Positions 33,797 through 46,585 of a stretch of DNA of 64,000 nt are shown piece after piece. Below the pieces are notes generated by a model, which did no database searches, was not told the DNA's origin, and saw only the letters and a list, made by a program, of their open reading frames with translations. The translations under genes were made by a program, and so were the position numbers. The DNA lies in NCBI GenBank assembly GCA_030544215.1, contig JARZZO010000005.1, positions 80,381,024 through 80,445,023 of the forward strand, read 5' to 3'. Source of the stretch: Zantedeschia hybrid cultivar. Lineage: Eukaryota > Streptophyta > Magnoliopsida > Alismatales > Araceae. The first letter of the stretch is position 1; every line of letters begins with the position of its first letter.

Positions 33797-34972
33797 GATC
33801 GCCTACCTTTCAAACGCGGAAGATTGAGTCCTTGGTTCCCCTTCCTCAGCCGGCTGAAGAAAGAGAGCCCTTTCTTTGCTTTTTGTTCTTACTGTTGAGT
33901 TTGAGGTTGAGGATCGTCCAGAAGTTGTGCTTGATTTCTCCCTTTTGATCTCTCGTTGTTGTTGAGTGCAGCAGAGACAGAAACAGAAAACGAAGAGACA
34001 ATGATGATGAGAATTTAAGTAGAAGCAATATCTGAACTAATCATGATGTTAAGCATATTTAAAACAGCAAACTCACTTGTTTAGTGGCTTTGAAACCCCT
34101 TAAATCAAATAGGTTTTTTTTGAAAGATTATGCCGTGGTGTGTGTTTGCATGAAGTGAATATGAAGAATGAAACTAATGAAATGAATGCAGTAACGAAAA
34201 ACTTATGCCCAATCGGATGAAGCTTTGAAAGGATGAAGATCTTGAAGGGGACGCCGACTTCTGGGAATGGCAGCGCTCCGGCGTTCCGACGTTGTTGCTT
34301 CGATCTTCAACTCGCAATAATGCTATGGCTCAACTCAATTCAATTCTCTTCTTTTTTTTTTAACTCTTCAACATGCAGGGTATTTATAGGCATTTCTTGC
34401 GTTCGAGATTAACATTGAAAAACTCCGAATTTATCCATCTTAACCGACAGATAAATACTGATTAATTCATCTTTATCTGTAATTATCTAAAATGCGTCCA
34501 CCTTGGCTGACGCCTTTCAGATTAATTAAGATAAGGATAAATATCCGGGAAAACTTATCTTTATCTTTATTAGGTAAAACGCGTCCATCTATGTAGACGT
34601 CTTTTAGACTAATTAAGATAAGGATAAACATCCGGAGGGGAAGTTAAAATCACTTAGGAAACTTAAAACGCGTCGACATTAACCGACGCCCTTTTAGTTA
34701 ATTAATTAATTAATTAAAATTCAAATTTAAACGTTAAATAAGAATAAACTCTAAATGGCGTCTATTTGGGTCGACGTCTTTTAGAATTCTTCATATTTTA
34801 ACTCAAATTTGAGCTAAAATCAATCTAATTGATTAACTTAAACACATCTGTTAAACCCGACACTTAAAAAGATTAATAAAAATTAATTAATGATTAATTA
34901 TCAGACCATTTCGAGGCATTATTGTATGATATAAAATTTACTCGAAATGACGTCAAAATTAGCGTGTCTACA
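33797..34972 (-). repeat. Element 3, 3' LTR lacking its last ~135 bp
   Basis: Starts inside the LTR at GATCGCCTACC and ends TGTCTACA at 34972. About nine differences from the matching 1,175 bp of the 5' LTR (46722-47896) were counted by eye. The U5 end (TGTAGGTGC onward) is absent, replaced by the inverted LTR. Confidence 0.88.
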
Positions 34973-37185
34973 GCTGCCTCACCTTGGCATTGTCTTTGCA
35001 AGGGAGTGAAATGGAATGGAATGTACTGAAAAGGTGATGCCAAGGTATGATGAGACACGCTCTTAACATCACATGATTGAAATTTTTCTCGAAATCATCA
35101 ATGAAGAGCTTAATGAGATCAATGGAATCAATCCTGTCTGGATGAAGTAGACAAGGAAATAAAATAAAGTCGATCAACCTCCTCGGAATGGGAAGTACCC
35201 TAGGTCGTAGACACTGCAGGTTTCATCATGGGGAGCGTTTGCCAGCCAATGTGGACGTGCTACAGCCATGATGGATCTTTAAAAGAAAACAAGAATATTG
35301 GATAAAGAATCCAATCAATGATAGAATTCTAAGGATATCTTCAAGCGAACCTCAAAGATAATCAAGATACTCAATTCAGAATGGAATATTTCATATCATG
35401 TTGGAGTTATTTGATTAATGGTCTGAAACTTAATCAGTAATTAATTCTTATTACAATAATTTCAAAGTCCTATATGATGCATGCTGGGCTAAAAGAAAAA
35501 TATAAAGTCAAATAAAATATAAATTAATCAAGGATAATATTGTTAAATTGTTATTAATGAGTCAAGATACCAATTCTTGTAATTCAGTGCTAAACCGAAG
35601 CTCGTTTATCCACGCACCGTTTCACAAAAGTGGAACCATCATCCTCACTAATCAACAACCCAACGGCCTATCCGTGCGATTAAGAATTCTCTGGAATTAT
35701 CACTGTTTTTGTTGTAGGGGAACTCAAATTCCAGTTTCATCAAAACCACAAGGTCCTTGATATGCTATAATAAATATTTAATATATAGTAATAATGATGA
35801 TGCAAAATAATTACATGAAAAGAATACAAGGATAGAAATAACCGTCTTTTTAGCCACGGTCGGGACTTGAATTCCTGCAATAGGATCTTCTTGATATTTC
35901 CAGCTTTACTCAGTTTTTTTTGAATTTCAGAAACAGGTTTTTGGCTGTTCTCTACTCGGATTCCAACTTTACCAATGCCTTGTGTCCTGTATACAACTTG
36001 AACAAACATGTTAAGTATCTGTTCAGGCTTAGCCCCTTGCCTGGTTAAGTAACCGACTACTTGATCCTATCCTTGATAGAAGGGTCAAGGGGCATAGCCT
36101 TTATTAACAAAGGTAATGAGAATAATCAGACTTAAGCAAAATGCAACATACAAGCAGACAGATGCTCACTGAAAATAAAAAGAGTGAAACACATTAAATG
36201 CAACAAGCAAATGCTAATTGAAATATTTTTGTGGTTTTGAAATATTCATTTTTTGTTTGAAGTATGTATTCTTTTTTTAGATTTTGACGAATGTACATTT
36301 TTTTTTGAATTTTTTGAAATATGTACTTTTTTTTGAATTTTTGACTATGCAATTTTTTTGAATTTTGACATATACATTTTTTTTTTTTTGAATTTTTGAC
36401 ATATACATTTTTTTGAATTTTTGACTAAAAGACCAGTATGGTACTTAGATCAAAAGATCATATTCATTTATTAACTTAATTTCCAAGTTGTTCTTTAACA
36501 ACTTAACTTAAAACCCATTGTGCTTGAACTTGTGTTTCCATTCGTGATCCCATTTGATGATTTGACCCTTAGTCAATCTAAGCCATTCTTTAAGCTTGAA
36601 GTACACCTCTTTAGAAAGAAAAGAAGAATAGATTTAGAAAGCCCATGAGAAGGTTCCGGAGACCTAAAAAGATGTTCCTTTCCAACCCTAATATCTGTTG
36701 GGGTTCGGTCATTTTCTTTCCGGGGTATTTATCGACCTTGCGTTCCTTTTCGTTTCATTTTATGGCCTTGATGTAACGTTTGTAATGTAATGGCCTTTTG
36801 ATTTTTCCTGCCTTTTCTTTTTGTTTTTTTTTTTCTATTCTTTTCTTTTTTTGCTTTGCTTTGGAACGGATCTACCCCATTTTTTTATGACGGCCTCCTA
36901 CTAAGATGGCGGGTATTCTTGGTAGTCTATTCTAAGCCTCGTTCCGACATCATGGGCCGAGTGTAAAACATAATTTTACTTTAAAAGGAATGATTTGTAC
37001 TTTACACTCTTAGTCAAGCTTTTGATATTCTTCAGGACTTGGCATCTCTTGTTACTCACGAATCAAACGCGTCAGTGTGTGCGGTAATGGGTTTGAAGTT
37101 AGATTATTCAGACTAACAAAGAAATTTGAGTTTATAAATTTTCTGATTCCACTGGTCTTTGTACCATACTGATCGACTCTTTAAC
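34973..37185. other. Element 3, 3' noncoding region
   Basis: No gene. It matches element 2 on both sides of the antisense genes but lacks the ~5.1 kb between them: the join is near 35965-35985 (CCTTGTGTCCTGTATA), the same as in element A (about 212-232). The T-rich minisatellite is at 36226-36430. Confidence 0.8.
36226..36430. repeat. T-rich minisatellite of element 3
   Basis: Units of TTTTTGAATTTTTGACATA type with T runs of varied length; the third copy of the array also seen at 468-760 and 21194-21480. Confidence 0.78.
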
Positions 37186-40100
37186 TTAAGGGTAGTATTT
37201 CTTAAGATGTAAAACATTCCAGGGATGATTTAGCTCTTCTCCTTCTGCATTAACAAGACGATAAGCATTACCAGGAAAAGCGTGTGATACAACATAAGGT
37301 CCTTCCCAGTTGGGTTGGAGCTTAGAACGCGGACCACCAGGTTTTACAAAAATTCTTTTAACGACCATTTCACCGACTTTGAACTTTCGTTCAATGACTT
37401 TCTTTTGATAAAAACGTGCTAATCTGTTTTGATAAGCTTTCGCATGATTAGCAGCTGACCATCTCTTCTCGTCTAAAAGTTCCAATTGAGCAAAGAGTGC
37501 TGAACGATGTTCATCAATGGAGAATTCCTTGTTCAATTGTACCCTTAATGACGGTATAAGGATCTCATATGGAACTACCGCCTCCATTCCAAATGTTAAG
37601 GAATAAGGAGTTTGTCCAGTAGGCGTGCGGATGGAAGTTCGGTAGGCCCATAGAGCCTCAACCAATTTTTCTGGCCAATCTGCGAATTTGTTAGATTTAC
37701 ACGTCTTTTTGATGATTTTTATCAAAGTCTTATTAGTTGCCTCTGCTTGGCCGTTACCTTGCGGATAATAAGAAGATGAATGATGCAATGCAATTTTATA
37801 CCTGTTGCAGAGGTCCTTAAATTCTTGTGACATGAACTGCGGTCCGTTGTCGGTGACGATGGTACTTGGAATTCCGAACCTTGTGATGATGTTCTTCATG
37901 ATGAATTTGCAGACGGTTGATGCTTTGATCTCCACGTACGCTTCAGCTTCTGCCCACTTGGTGAAGTATTCCGTTGCCGTGAGAATGAAAGATTTTTGCT
38001 TGATGCCGGAATCTGGGTTACCAAGAGGTCCAATAATGTCGAAAGCCCACATGGAGAAAGGCCATGGGGAGGAAACAGGATGGAGTGAAGATGCAGGAGA
38101 ATGAATTTTGTCGGCGTGAAGTTGACACTTAGCACACCTACGGACATATCCTACACAATCTTCTTCCATGGTTGGCCAATAAAATCCTTGTCTAAGGATC
38201 TTCTTTACTAGCATTTGTCCATTGACATGGCCACCACAAACTCCACTATGAGCTCCTTCCATAACCTTCCAAAGCTCATCCTCGTCTAAACATCTCAGAA
38301 GAACTCCATCAAAACCTCTCTTATACAATGCTCCCCCAACTAGGGTGTATCGTTGAGCAACTCTCCTGATAGCTCTTTTTTCCTCAGTTGTAGCTTCTTC
38401 AGGATACGATTGATCTTCACAATATTTTGCAATTTCATAATACCATGGCTTCCGTTCATCATCCATCTCTTCTAACAGCTCCATCAACATGATTTCTCTT
38501 TTCTCCACAATACTTCCATCTTTGAATTTCTTCAGCAACTTCTCCTTAGTTTTAAGAAATGAAGGATCTTTCACAGCAGGTGAAAGACGCCTATGAACTA
38601 TGATTGATTCAGATTGCTTACTGATAGGAAAATCAAGGGAAGATGCAAGTGAAGCTAGAGCGTCAGCTAGGATGTTTTGATTTCTAGGGACATGGACAAA
38701 GATCAATTTTGTGAAAAGGTTTGAATAAGCAGAAGTAAGTTCTTGATATGGCTTGAGCTTGGGATCAAGAGTTCGATACTTGGTCAGCACTTGGCGAAGA
38801 ATTAGTTGGCTATCACCTACAATCCTGAGTTTGGTGGCACTATGGAAATGAGCAGCCTCGAGACCAGCAAGAAGTGCCTCGTATTCAGCTATGTTATTGG
38901 TGATTGGAAAGTCAAGCTGAAAGGCTTGTGGGATGGTGACCCCTTCAGGTGATAACAGAACGATTCCGATCCCCTTTCCATGAGAATTCAGAGCTCCGTC
39001 AAAATGCAGAGTCCACATATCATCTCTGATTTGATTTACGGACATCAGTTCCTCATCCGAAAACTCTGATCGCACTGGATCAAATCGAGGAAGGGGATGA
39101 TGAGCGAGATGTTCTGCTATGGCATATCCCTTGATCGCTTTCTGTTGAATGTAGATAATATCGAATTGAGATAGAAAGCTTTGCCATCGCGCTAACCTAT
39201 CAGTAAGAACAGATTTTTCCAGAAGGAACTTGATCGGATTCATCCTAGCGATGAGGTGGACTTCATGGGCCAGAAAATAATGCTTTAGTTTCTGCACAAC
39301 CCAAACTAATGTTGCACATGTTTTCTCCATCGCCGTATATCTCTGTTCAGCGGGGTTGAGAAGTTTAGAGAGATAGTAGGCTGCCCTCTCTTTTCCTTCT
39401 TCATCCTCTTGTGCTAGGACAGCCCCCACTGCATCATCCAGGACTGAAATATAAAGTATCAATGGTTTGCCTGGAGATGGTGGTCTCAAAACAGGAGGAC
39501 TTGCCAAATAGTCCTTTAATCTATCAAATGCCTCCTGACACTTATCGTCCCAATTGAATTTGACTCATGGCTTGGTAAGCTCGTAGAACGGCTTACACCT
39601 TTGTGAGTGCTGGGAGACAAAACGGCGAATAAATTGTAACCTCCCGATTAATCCTCTCAATTCTTTCAAGTTTTTGGGAGGTGGCATTTCTCTGATAGCC
39701 TTCGTCTTATTGGGATCGATCTCAATTCCCCGTTTGCTGACAATGAATCCAAGCAATTTCCCTGAAGATACCCCAAATACACATTTCTTGGGGTTCATCT
39801 TTAACTGATACTCTCTCGATCTCTCTAATACCCTTGCCAAAACTTTGGCGTGCTCAGCCTTCGTTTTAGACTTAACCAATAAGTCATCCACATACACTTC
39901 CAAATCTATATGCATCATGTCATGAAATATTGCCATCATAGCCCTTTGATAAGTGGCTCCAGCGTTCTTTAATCCAAATGGCATGACAACATAACAATAT
40001 GTTCCCCAAGGTGTAGTGAATGAAGTCTTCTCTTGATCCTCTTCTGCCAGCTTAATCTGGTTGTATCCTGAAAATCCATCCATAAACGATAACGTTTCAT

Positions 40101-40413
40101 AGCCAGCAGTGTTATCGATGAGTACATCAATATGAGGCAATGGAAAATCATCTTTAGGACACGCCCGGTTCAGATCGCGGAAGTCAATGCAAATTCTGAC
40201 CTTCCCGTCCTTTTTCATAACCGGGACTATGTTGGCCACCCATTGTGGATAAAGGACAACTCTAATGAATTTGGCTTTGTGTAATTTATCGACCTCTTCC
40301 TTCATCTTTAAAGCCATTTGTGGGTGGAATCGCCTTAATTTCTGCTTGACCGGACTAGCTCCATCCTTTAATGTTAACCTGTGTTCAACTAAAGATGAGT
40401 CTAACCCCGGCAT
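37186..40413 (-). pseudogene. Element 3 pol: RT, two RNases H, integrase, one in-frame stop
   Basis: Same length and domain order as element 2 pol (22231-25458) and one continuous frame apart from TGA at 39565-39567, just after the RT. That TGA (Gly in element 2) is shared with element A at 3889-3891. RT keeps YVDD; the archaeal-type RNase H keeps HFDGALNS; integrase keeps TDNGPQF and QGNGQAEATN with the D-x35-E spacing. A TAG at 40426-40428 separates it from the upstream linker, as in element 2. Confidence 0.92.
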
Positions 40414-42364
40414 ATCCTCGTAACTCTAGGCGAAAGTGTCCTTATAATCCTAAGCACTTGTACCATTGCCTTCTCATCCTCTGTAGAAAGATTTTTACTG
40501 ACGAGGACAACCTTAGGTTCGTCTTCAGTCCCTAAGTTTATTTCTTTGGTGGGCTCTTCGACGGCACCTGAGGGTTCATCAAATCTCTTCACTCCACTGG
40601 CATATGCCTCAGCTGCGTCCTCATCATCTTCCTCATGTTCAACAATGGGGTCCTTTTCATGCACTAACTCATATACCCCGTACCCATCATTGATCGACTC
40701 ATCATCTGTACAATCTTCTGGCATCTGAATTGGATATTCTAAAAGCTGAGGGATTAAAGAGCAAAAAGAACATTTATCAGCCAAATCCTGGAGGTATCTT
40801 TCTGGAATTTGCCTACCCTTAGGCTTCCTAGACTTCCTAACCTGCCTAAAACTAGACTTCCTAACTTCACTAAACTGCCTATCATAACCTAATGAAGACG
40901 AAGCATGATGAAAATCCTGGGATACAAGTGGAAATACAGGGGAATCCTCCCGTGGGGAGGGACAGAGTAGATATAGGAGAGAATCTTGACCGACGGACCC
41001 GCGCGATGGGGTGTAATCGGACAAGTAAGATGTTTCCTCGATAATGATTTGAGAAGAATTTGTTGTAAAATTGGCGTTTTTTTTTGGATATCGGAGGAAT
41101 TATACATGAAGTAGGAGTGAATACAAATGTAAGGGGAATCGGACGGAGGAAGCGGCACCAAGGCCAGGGGATTAGGGGGATCATATAGCAATATGTCCCA
41201 GATCAGATCATACATCCTCTCTAGATCGAGAGGAGGTTGTGGAATAAAGTTCCGAGGGGACAGAGTAATCATAATGGGCGGGGCCCGTGGAATATCTTCA
41301 ATTATGACCCGCGACCAAGTCGGGGTCAAGAGTAGTGTACGAAAAAGAGTATGGAGCATGAAGACATGTGAAGGATATGTCCCCCTCCAGAGCAGATCTG
41401 TTGTATAACCAGCTTCATAGGGGTCATCTGGCTCCCCTTCATCAGTTTGTTCGGACAGCAGTATCCGCTTATCAAAGATTGCGCCAGGGCTCTCAATTAG
41501 CTCGTCGATCTGCGGTGGCCACTTGGGTTCTGCAGGATCCAGAAATAGTCTGTTCAGTGCTATGTATAGGTCCCTCAGGTCGAACCACCTGTACCATTCA
41601 CATTCGGGATCATGAAATTTTCTCCTCTTCATAGGCCGCAAAGCCTCCAAGGATTGGTACGTAAGTAATTCGGAACAATGTCTGGCCAAATCCCTCCCAT
41701 ATATGTCATGGAAGTCAAAACATGAAGTAATGACCACCGTGTTGTCGTGACTAAGTATGGGCCCTTTCACAAAGTGTGTATATAGGGTCCATGTTAAAGG
41801 ATCTCGGCCTTCTTTCAGTGGTGTGGACATTGTTTCCAAGATTTCTTGACCATCTTCTTGCTGAACCCTGTCTTGCTTCAGTTTCCTCGGCCTATAGCCC
41901 AGACCGCTTCCGGGTACTGCCCGATGATCTTTAACAGGAGTGGTCCTGCCTTGCAACTGTGTGCCCAGACCTTTCCCAGGCTCATAGCCGTTCTTCATCA
42001 TAATTCTCCATCCTGGGGTACTCATGCACTTCCCCCTTTTGATAGCATTTAATGGGTATGGAGAAATGGTAGCGGCTTTCAAAGGATCAGCCACTGGACG
42101 GTAGACCTGTAATACCGACAGAAAAGGTTGTCGGCCAGGTAAAACAGCAGATTTAATATTTAGGGTATGAGCAGCAGCAAGGATCGGCATGCTCGTCACT
42201 TTAATAATTCGTCCTTTGTAAGGGAATTTGAGGCATTGGTGATTCGTAGAAGGAATCGCCTCAAGAGTTTTAATATAAGGACGTCCCAGAATGGCATTTA
42301 TGGAAGGGTCGATTTCTAGAATATGAAATTCGACCTCTGCATGACTTACTGGACCCAGCTCCAC
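40401..42364 (-). pseudogene. Element 3, protease end, G-patch, uncharacterised segment and acidic linker
   Basis: From 42364 the frame covers the end of the protease, the G-patch (GYEPGKGLGTQLQG, no stop here) and the uncharacterised CFDFHDIY segment, and is lost at a 9-T run (41077-41085). The acidic linker then runs 41024-40401 in another frame and is shifted again by a missing base near 40450. Element 2 breaks at the same homopolymer with a different length. Confidence 0.8.
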
Positions 42365-42366
42365 TT

Positions 42367-43917
42367 TTAATAAACCATTCCCAGAGGGGAACGGGTAGAA
42401 TTGTCATATGCCGTAACTGAGATGGGGCTAGGCAGCCATTTCTCCTTGGGCACACCGCATAGCTCCGGGGTCTTCGGAGGTAAAACATTAATTGAAGCCC
42501 CTGTATCAACCAGGCATGCATCCACGGCCTTCTTGCAGATATTGACCGTGATGCTCAGAGCCATGCTTCTGGCGGCTGGCGGTGCTAGTTCCGATGTGTG
42601 GAATGTAATTGAGGGCTGATCCCCCTGAGGAACTAGTAGTGCTGCAATTTTCTCTACCGGCACGTCTTCGTTAACCATCACCTTCTGTAGGTATTCCATT
42701 AAGGCTTCTTGGTAAATCTTGGACCTTTTAATCAATTCAAGTACAGTGATCCGTGCCGGTGTTCTGTCCAGATGTTTCAACAAGTCATATTGAGTGCCTG
42801 GTGCACTCTCTTCATTATGGGCTTCCTCAGTCGGCTGTGATGGGCCGTCTCTGACTGTGGACTGAGGAAAGACCTTGCTGAAAATCCTTCCACTCCGGAG
42901 CGCATGTTCCTCTACCGTGGAGGATCCGGGTGACACCTTGAGTACCGCAGAATCAGGTGGCGTAAGTGGTGCGGAGGGTTGATGCGTAGGTGGTGGCGTT
43001 GGGTTAGGTGGTGATGGCGCGGTGCGGATTAAAGGCCTAGATGGTTGGATGGTAGATGGGTAAATGGTTGGCGAAGTGGGGAATGGTACGCGTAATAGCG
43101 GTCTGGATGGTTGGGGCATATGTGGGTAGGTGGTAGCGGGTGAAGTAGGAAATGGTATGCGTAATAATGGCCTAGATGGTAAAAGGGGCGCGTTATTGGT
43201 TTGCGGGGGGGTATATGATGGAGGCGCAGGAGTGCGGGGCGTAATAGGCTTAAGGAAGGTGGGTAGTGGTAGTGGGTTATTGGGTGAGGGCGAGTGATAT
43301 GTGGGCGTGGGTAGAGGGGTAATGGTAACGGGTTGTGGTCTGGGTATGTGGATGGTGCGGCGTGGTAGTCGCTCTGCGGTATTCTGAATGTGACCCGTTG
43401 AATAGAGAGAGGAAGAGTCCTCTATCCTCCATTGTTGCCCGCGACCAGCCTTAGACTGGCTGTTCGTTAGAATGGGAGCAACCTGGTTCTGGTTCTGGTG
43501 CTCCGGGAGTGGATTCTGCACTATGCCCATGTTGGGTGGTGCTGCTGCTTGTGCCGGTGGTCTTGCTTGCTGCTGCTACTGCTGTTGCGGTCTCCTCGCC
43601 TTCAGGGCTGATATATATTTCTTCATTTCCTCCCAGTCTATGCCGCCCTGCTCATTGAGATCATGAATATAATCTCTGAACTGAAAGCAGGTGTCAATGG
43701 TATGCCCAGGTTGCCTGTGGAAGTAGCAATACCTGGATGTATCGGCATTTTGAGGCCAGACGGCCTTTTCTCTTGGCAGAACTAAGGCGTTAGCCGCCAT
43801 TAGAGCACTGAAGATATCGGCCAAGGATTCTGGGAGTGCCGGATATTCTGCCCTTTTAGGGCCTGGAGGTCTCCTCTGCTGGTTGTAGTCACCAGGAGGA
43901 GGGACATTGTGGTACAC
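42367..43917 (-). pseudogene. Element 3, gag tail and aspartic protease
   Basis: Two open pieces (43917-43576 and 43530-42367) separated by a TAG in the Gln run near 43573-43578. It contains a zinc-knuckle-free gag tail (HRQPGHTIDTCFQFRDYI, a single Cys/His cluster), a Pro-rich stretch and the protease DTGAS. The frame is lost near 42364 by a single missing base. Confidence 0.85.
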
Positions 43918-43956
43918 CGGCGGTGCGCGCGGCTGGTACTGTGGCTGTTGCTGATG

Positions 43957-45551
43957 CTAATACTGCTGTTGCCGTTGCGGCTGTTGCTGTAGCTGTTGCT
44001 GGTTCTGATTCTGATTCGGCTGCTGGGGCCGCTGATACTGTTGTTGGTACTGGGGGTTCTGCTGCTGTCTGTACCCTTGCTGCTGTGGCCTCTGGTACTG
44101 CTGCTGACTCCTCACGAACTGGGGCGAGTTATTGTTCATGGTACTCACTTGCTCATGAGAGAGCGTGCCCTCAGTAGTCGGACCTGTACTGGACGAGTTC
44201 GGCACTGCAGGCCTCCGAGGCGGAGGCCTGCTAGGTCTATGAGGATCAAAGACGCTAGAGAATGTAGCGTCCTTGAAAGCATTCTGGCAGTACCGTGCTC
44301 TTTCATAGAGCTCTGCCATGTTAGTCAAATTGTTCAAGGAGAGGACGAGTTTGAACTGGGGCGTGGCATTGGAAATTAACATCTTCACTTGTTCAGATTC
44401 GGACAAGTGATCCTTCACCTTTTCAGCCAGACCCCGCCACCTGTCAGCAAAACTGACAAACTCCTCATCAGGTTTCATCTTTTCTGCAATGAGGTCCGTG
44501 ATAGACAAGGAGGGTGCAACTCTGTCCTGGTACCGTTGAATGAATTTGCGTGAAACGATACCGTAATTTTCTACTTCTGAGGGTTCCAGGGAAAAGAACC
44601 ACTCGAGGGCTGGTCCCTCTAGAGATCTCCTGAACAAGAAGGCCAACGACCTCTTATCATTCTGCCAGAAAGAGGATTCATACATGAACTCCTTCAGGTG
44701 TGTGAAGGGGTTACCAGTACCGTTGTACTTTCGGTACATTGGCATCTCAGAGGGTGGCAGATGGAATACTGGCAGGCTCGGTAGACTGATCTCTGTGCTT
44801 TGACCCCCATCATTTTCTGGAGGTTATTAAATTGCTCATCCATACGCTCCATTTTGGCCAGCAGCGTTTGTGTGGTCAGATCTGCCTGGGGAGGAGGAGG
44901 AGGAGGTAGTTGGTAGGCCTGCTGCCTAGAGTATGTTGGGCAGGGTGGACAATAGAGGGGAGGTCCGGCAGAGCTTCCGCCATGCCCGAGGGCATTTTGA
45001 TAAGCAGGCGTTTGCGGTCTAGCCGGTTGCCTAGATGATGAAAGCTGCGGCCCAGCTGGCCGAGAAGTAATATGAAGGCCCTCCACGGCCTGATGGATAT
45101 AAGTAGGATGAAAAGAAGGTTGCTGAGGAACAGCAGGGGGAGCCACAGGGTTCGGCTCGGCAGGCTGCATGGGTGCCTTCCCCTTCAAAATAGATTGGAT
45201 CGCCTCAAACTGCTGAGGGTCCAGTCGGGAGGCAAGAACTCCCAGAGCATTGATGAGACCCGTAGGATCAGAGGGTGAGGGATCATTCTGATTCATGTCC
45301 CCCTCAAGATCAGGATTAGGGATCGCATATTCATGCGGAGGAGGATCAGGATATTGATCACGTGGATGCAAAAGGGGTGTCCGAACATTCCCATCTAGAC
45401 GATATGGAATGGGGATAGAACTACGGGAGGCATCAGCATCTCTCCCACTCTCATAGTTGTATTCAGAATCCCGAGGGGCATTAGCATCTCCCTCGTAATT
45501 AACCATGGCGTATGGAGCCACACTCAAGTCCCTACCTGATCGTAGCAACAT
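43957..45551 (-). pseudogene. Element 3 gag, frameshifted
   Basis: Starts at MLLRSGRDLS (45551). A 4-bp deletion near 44795 breaks the frame; the gag domain continues in 44745-43957 (YNGTGNPF, FIQRYQDRV) to a TAG in the Gln-rich tail at 43957-43959. The homologous stretch is open in element A. Confidence 0.87.
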
Positions 45552-46585
45552 AATGTTAGATTCTTTTTCTTCAAAGATTTAATCAAACAAGTTGTACAGA
45601 GATTAATCAAACAAGTGGATGTTTAACGTGATTTTAAGATTCGTTCTTGAGTTATTTGGATTCAATTAAACCGCAAATTCTCTCAAGGAAAGGATCCTAG
45701 TTTCAGTTCAATTTCCACCGTTATTCTCTAAGGCTTTCTCCCACAACGTTTTCAGAATCTAACCAGGACTTCAATTGGTACAACCAGCCCGATGATCAAG
45801 GAGGAATACCTTGATTTTGGGGACTTATGGAGGTCTCAACGTCAACTTCTCTAGTCTGATCAAGGGACCAACCCAATCAGAGAGAGTTGCTGACGTCAAG
45901 TAATGTGTTCCTAAGAAGAGGAGGGTATTAGCCTCAATGCGTATGTCCTGCGGCCTGGATGGCCTCTAATGCTTAGTAAGTAATGGGTAGCTAGCACTCA
46001 AAACACAGAAATCTGGAAACTAAAAAAAAATTAAGAAACTGTCTGAATCGCGTCAATGGTAGTCGACGCTATTCAAAACAGAACTTAATTTTTCGCAGAA
46101 GCAGATGCAGACAGCAGAGAAACTGTGAAGCCTGAAAGGCGTCTATGGGTGTTGACGCGGTTTGAAACGCGTCAGCAATCCTGGACGCTTTTCAGTTTGT
46201 AGAAACAGTTTTCCAGGAGGATTTTCTGGGTTGAATCCTCCTCAAACAAGGTAAAAAGCAGTAAACAATCAACTCATGCAAAAATTTTTAGTTCTAGATT
46301 TTAAACAGGATGATTTACTAACCAAACAACTAGAAAAACAATGAATCACACATCATTTTTATCACAAAAACAGCTTTTTGAATTAATCAAGGGGAGGGCA
46401 AGACCTTGCCACTGGGGTGTGCATGTGGTGCACGAGGGAAATTGATTAAACTAAAAACACTCTCCAATTGGTGAGGACGTGTCGAAAGACACAAGTGGTG
46501 CACCGTGGGTGCCCGGTTGATAATAGCAAGGACAAAAAACTTAAAAGATGGCGAGACCAAGTCCCACCGTGATCGCCAAAAAAGC
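45552..46585 (-). other. Element 3, 5' leader
   Basis: No gene. Primer-binding region TTTTTTGGCGATCACGG is next to the LTR. Three N10 palindromes at 46049-46070, 46138-46159 and 46168-46189. The palindrome cluster near the primer site (46396-46520) matches element 2 with single mismatches. Confidence 0.75.

Noticed and set aside
33426..34028. Identical 60-codon frames on opposite strands (also 46769-46951)
   Set aside because: They are the same stretch of LTR sequence in inverted orientation, present in noncoding LTR DNA; not a conserved small gene.
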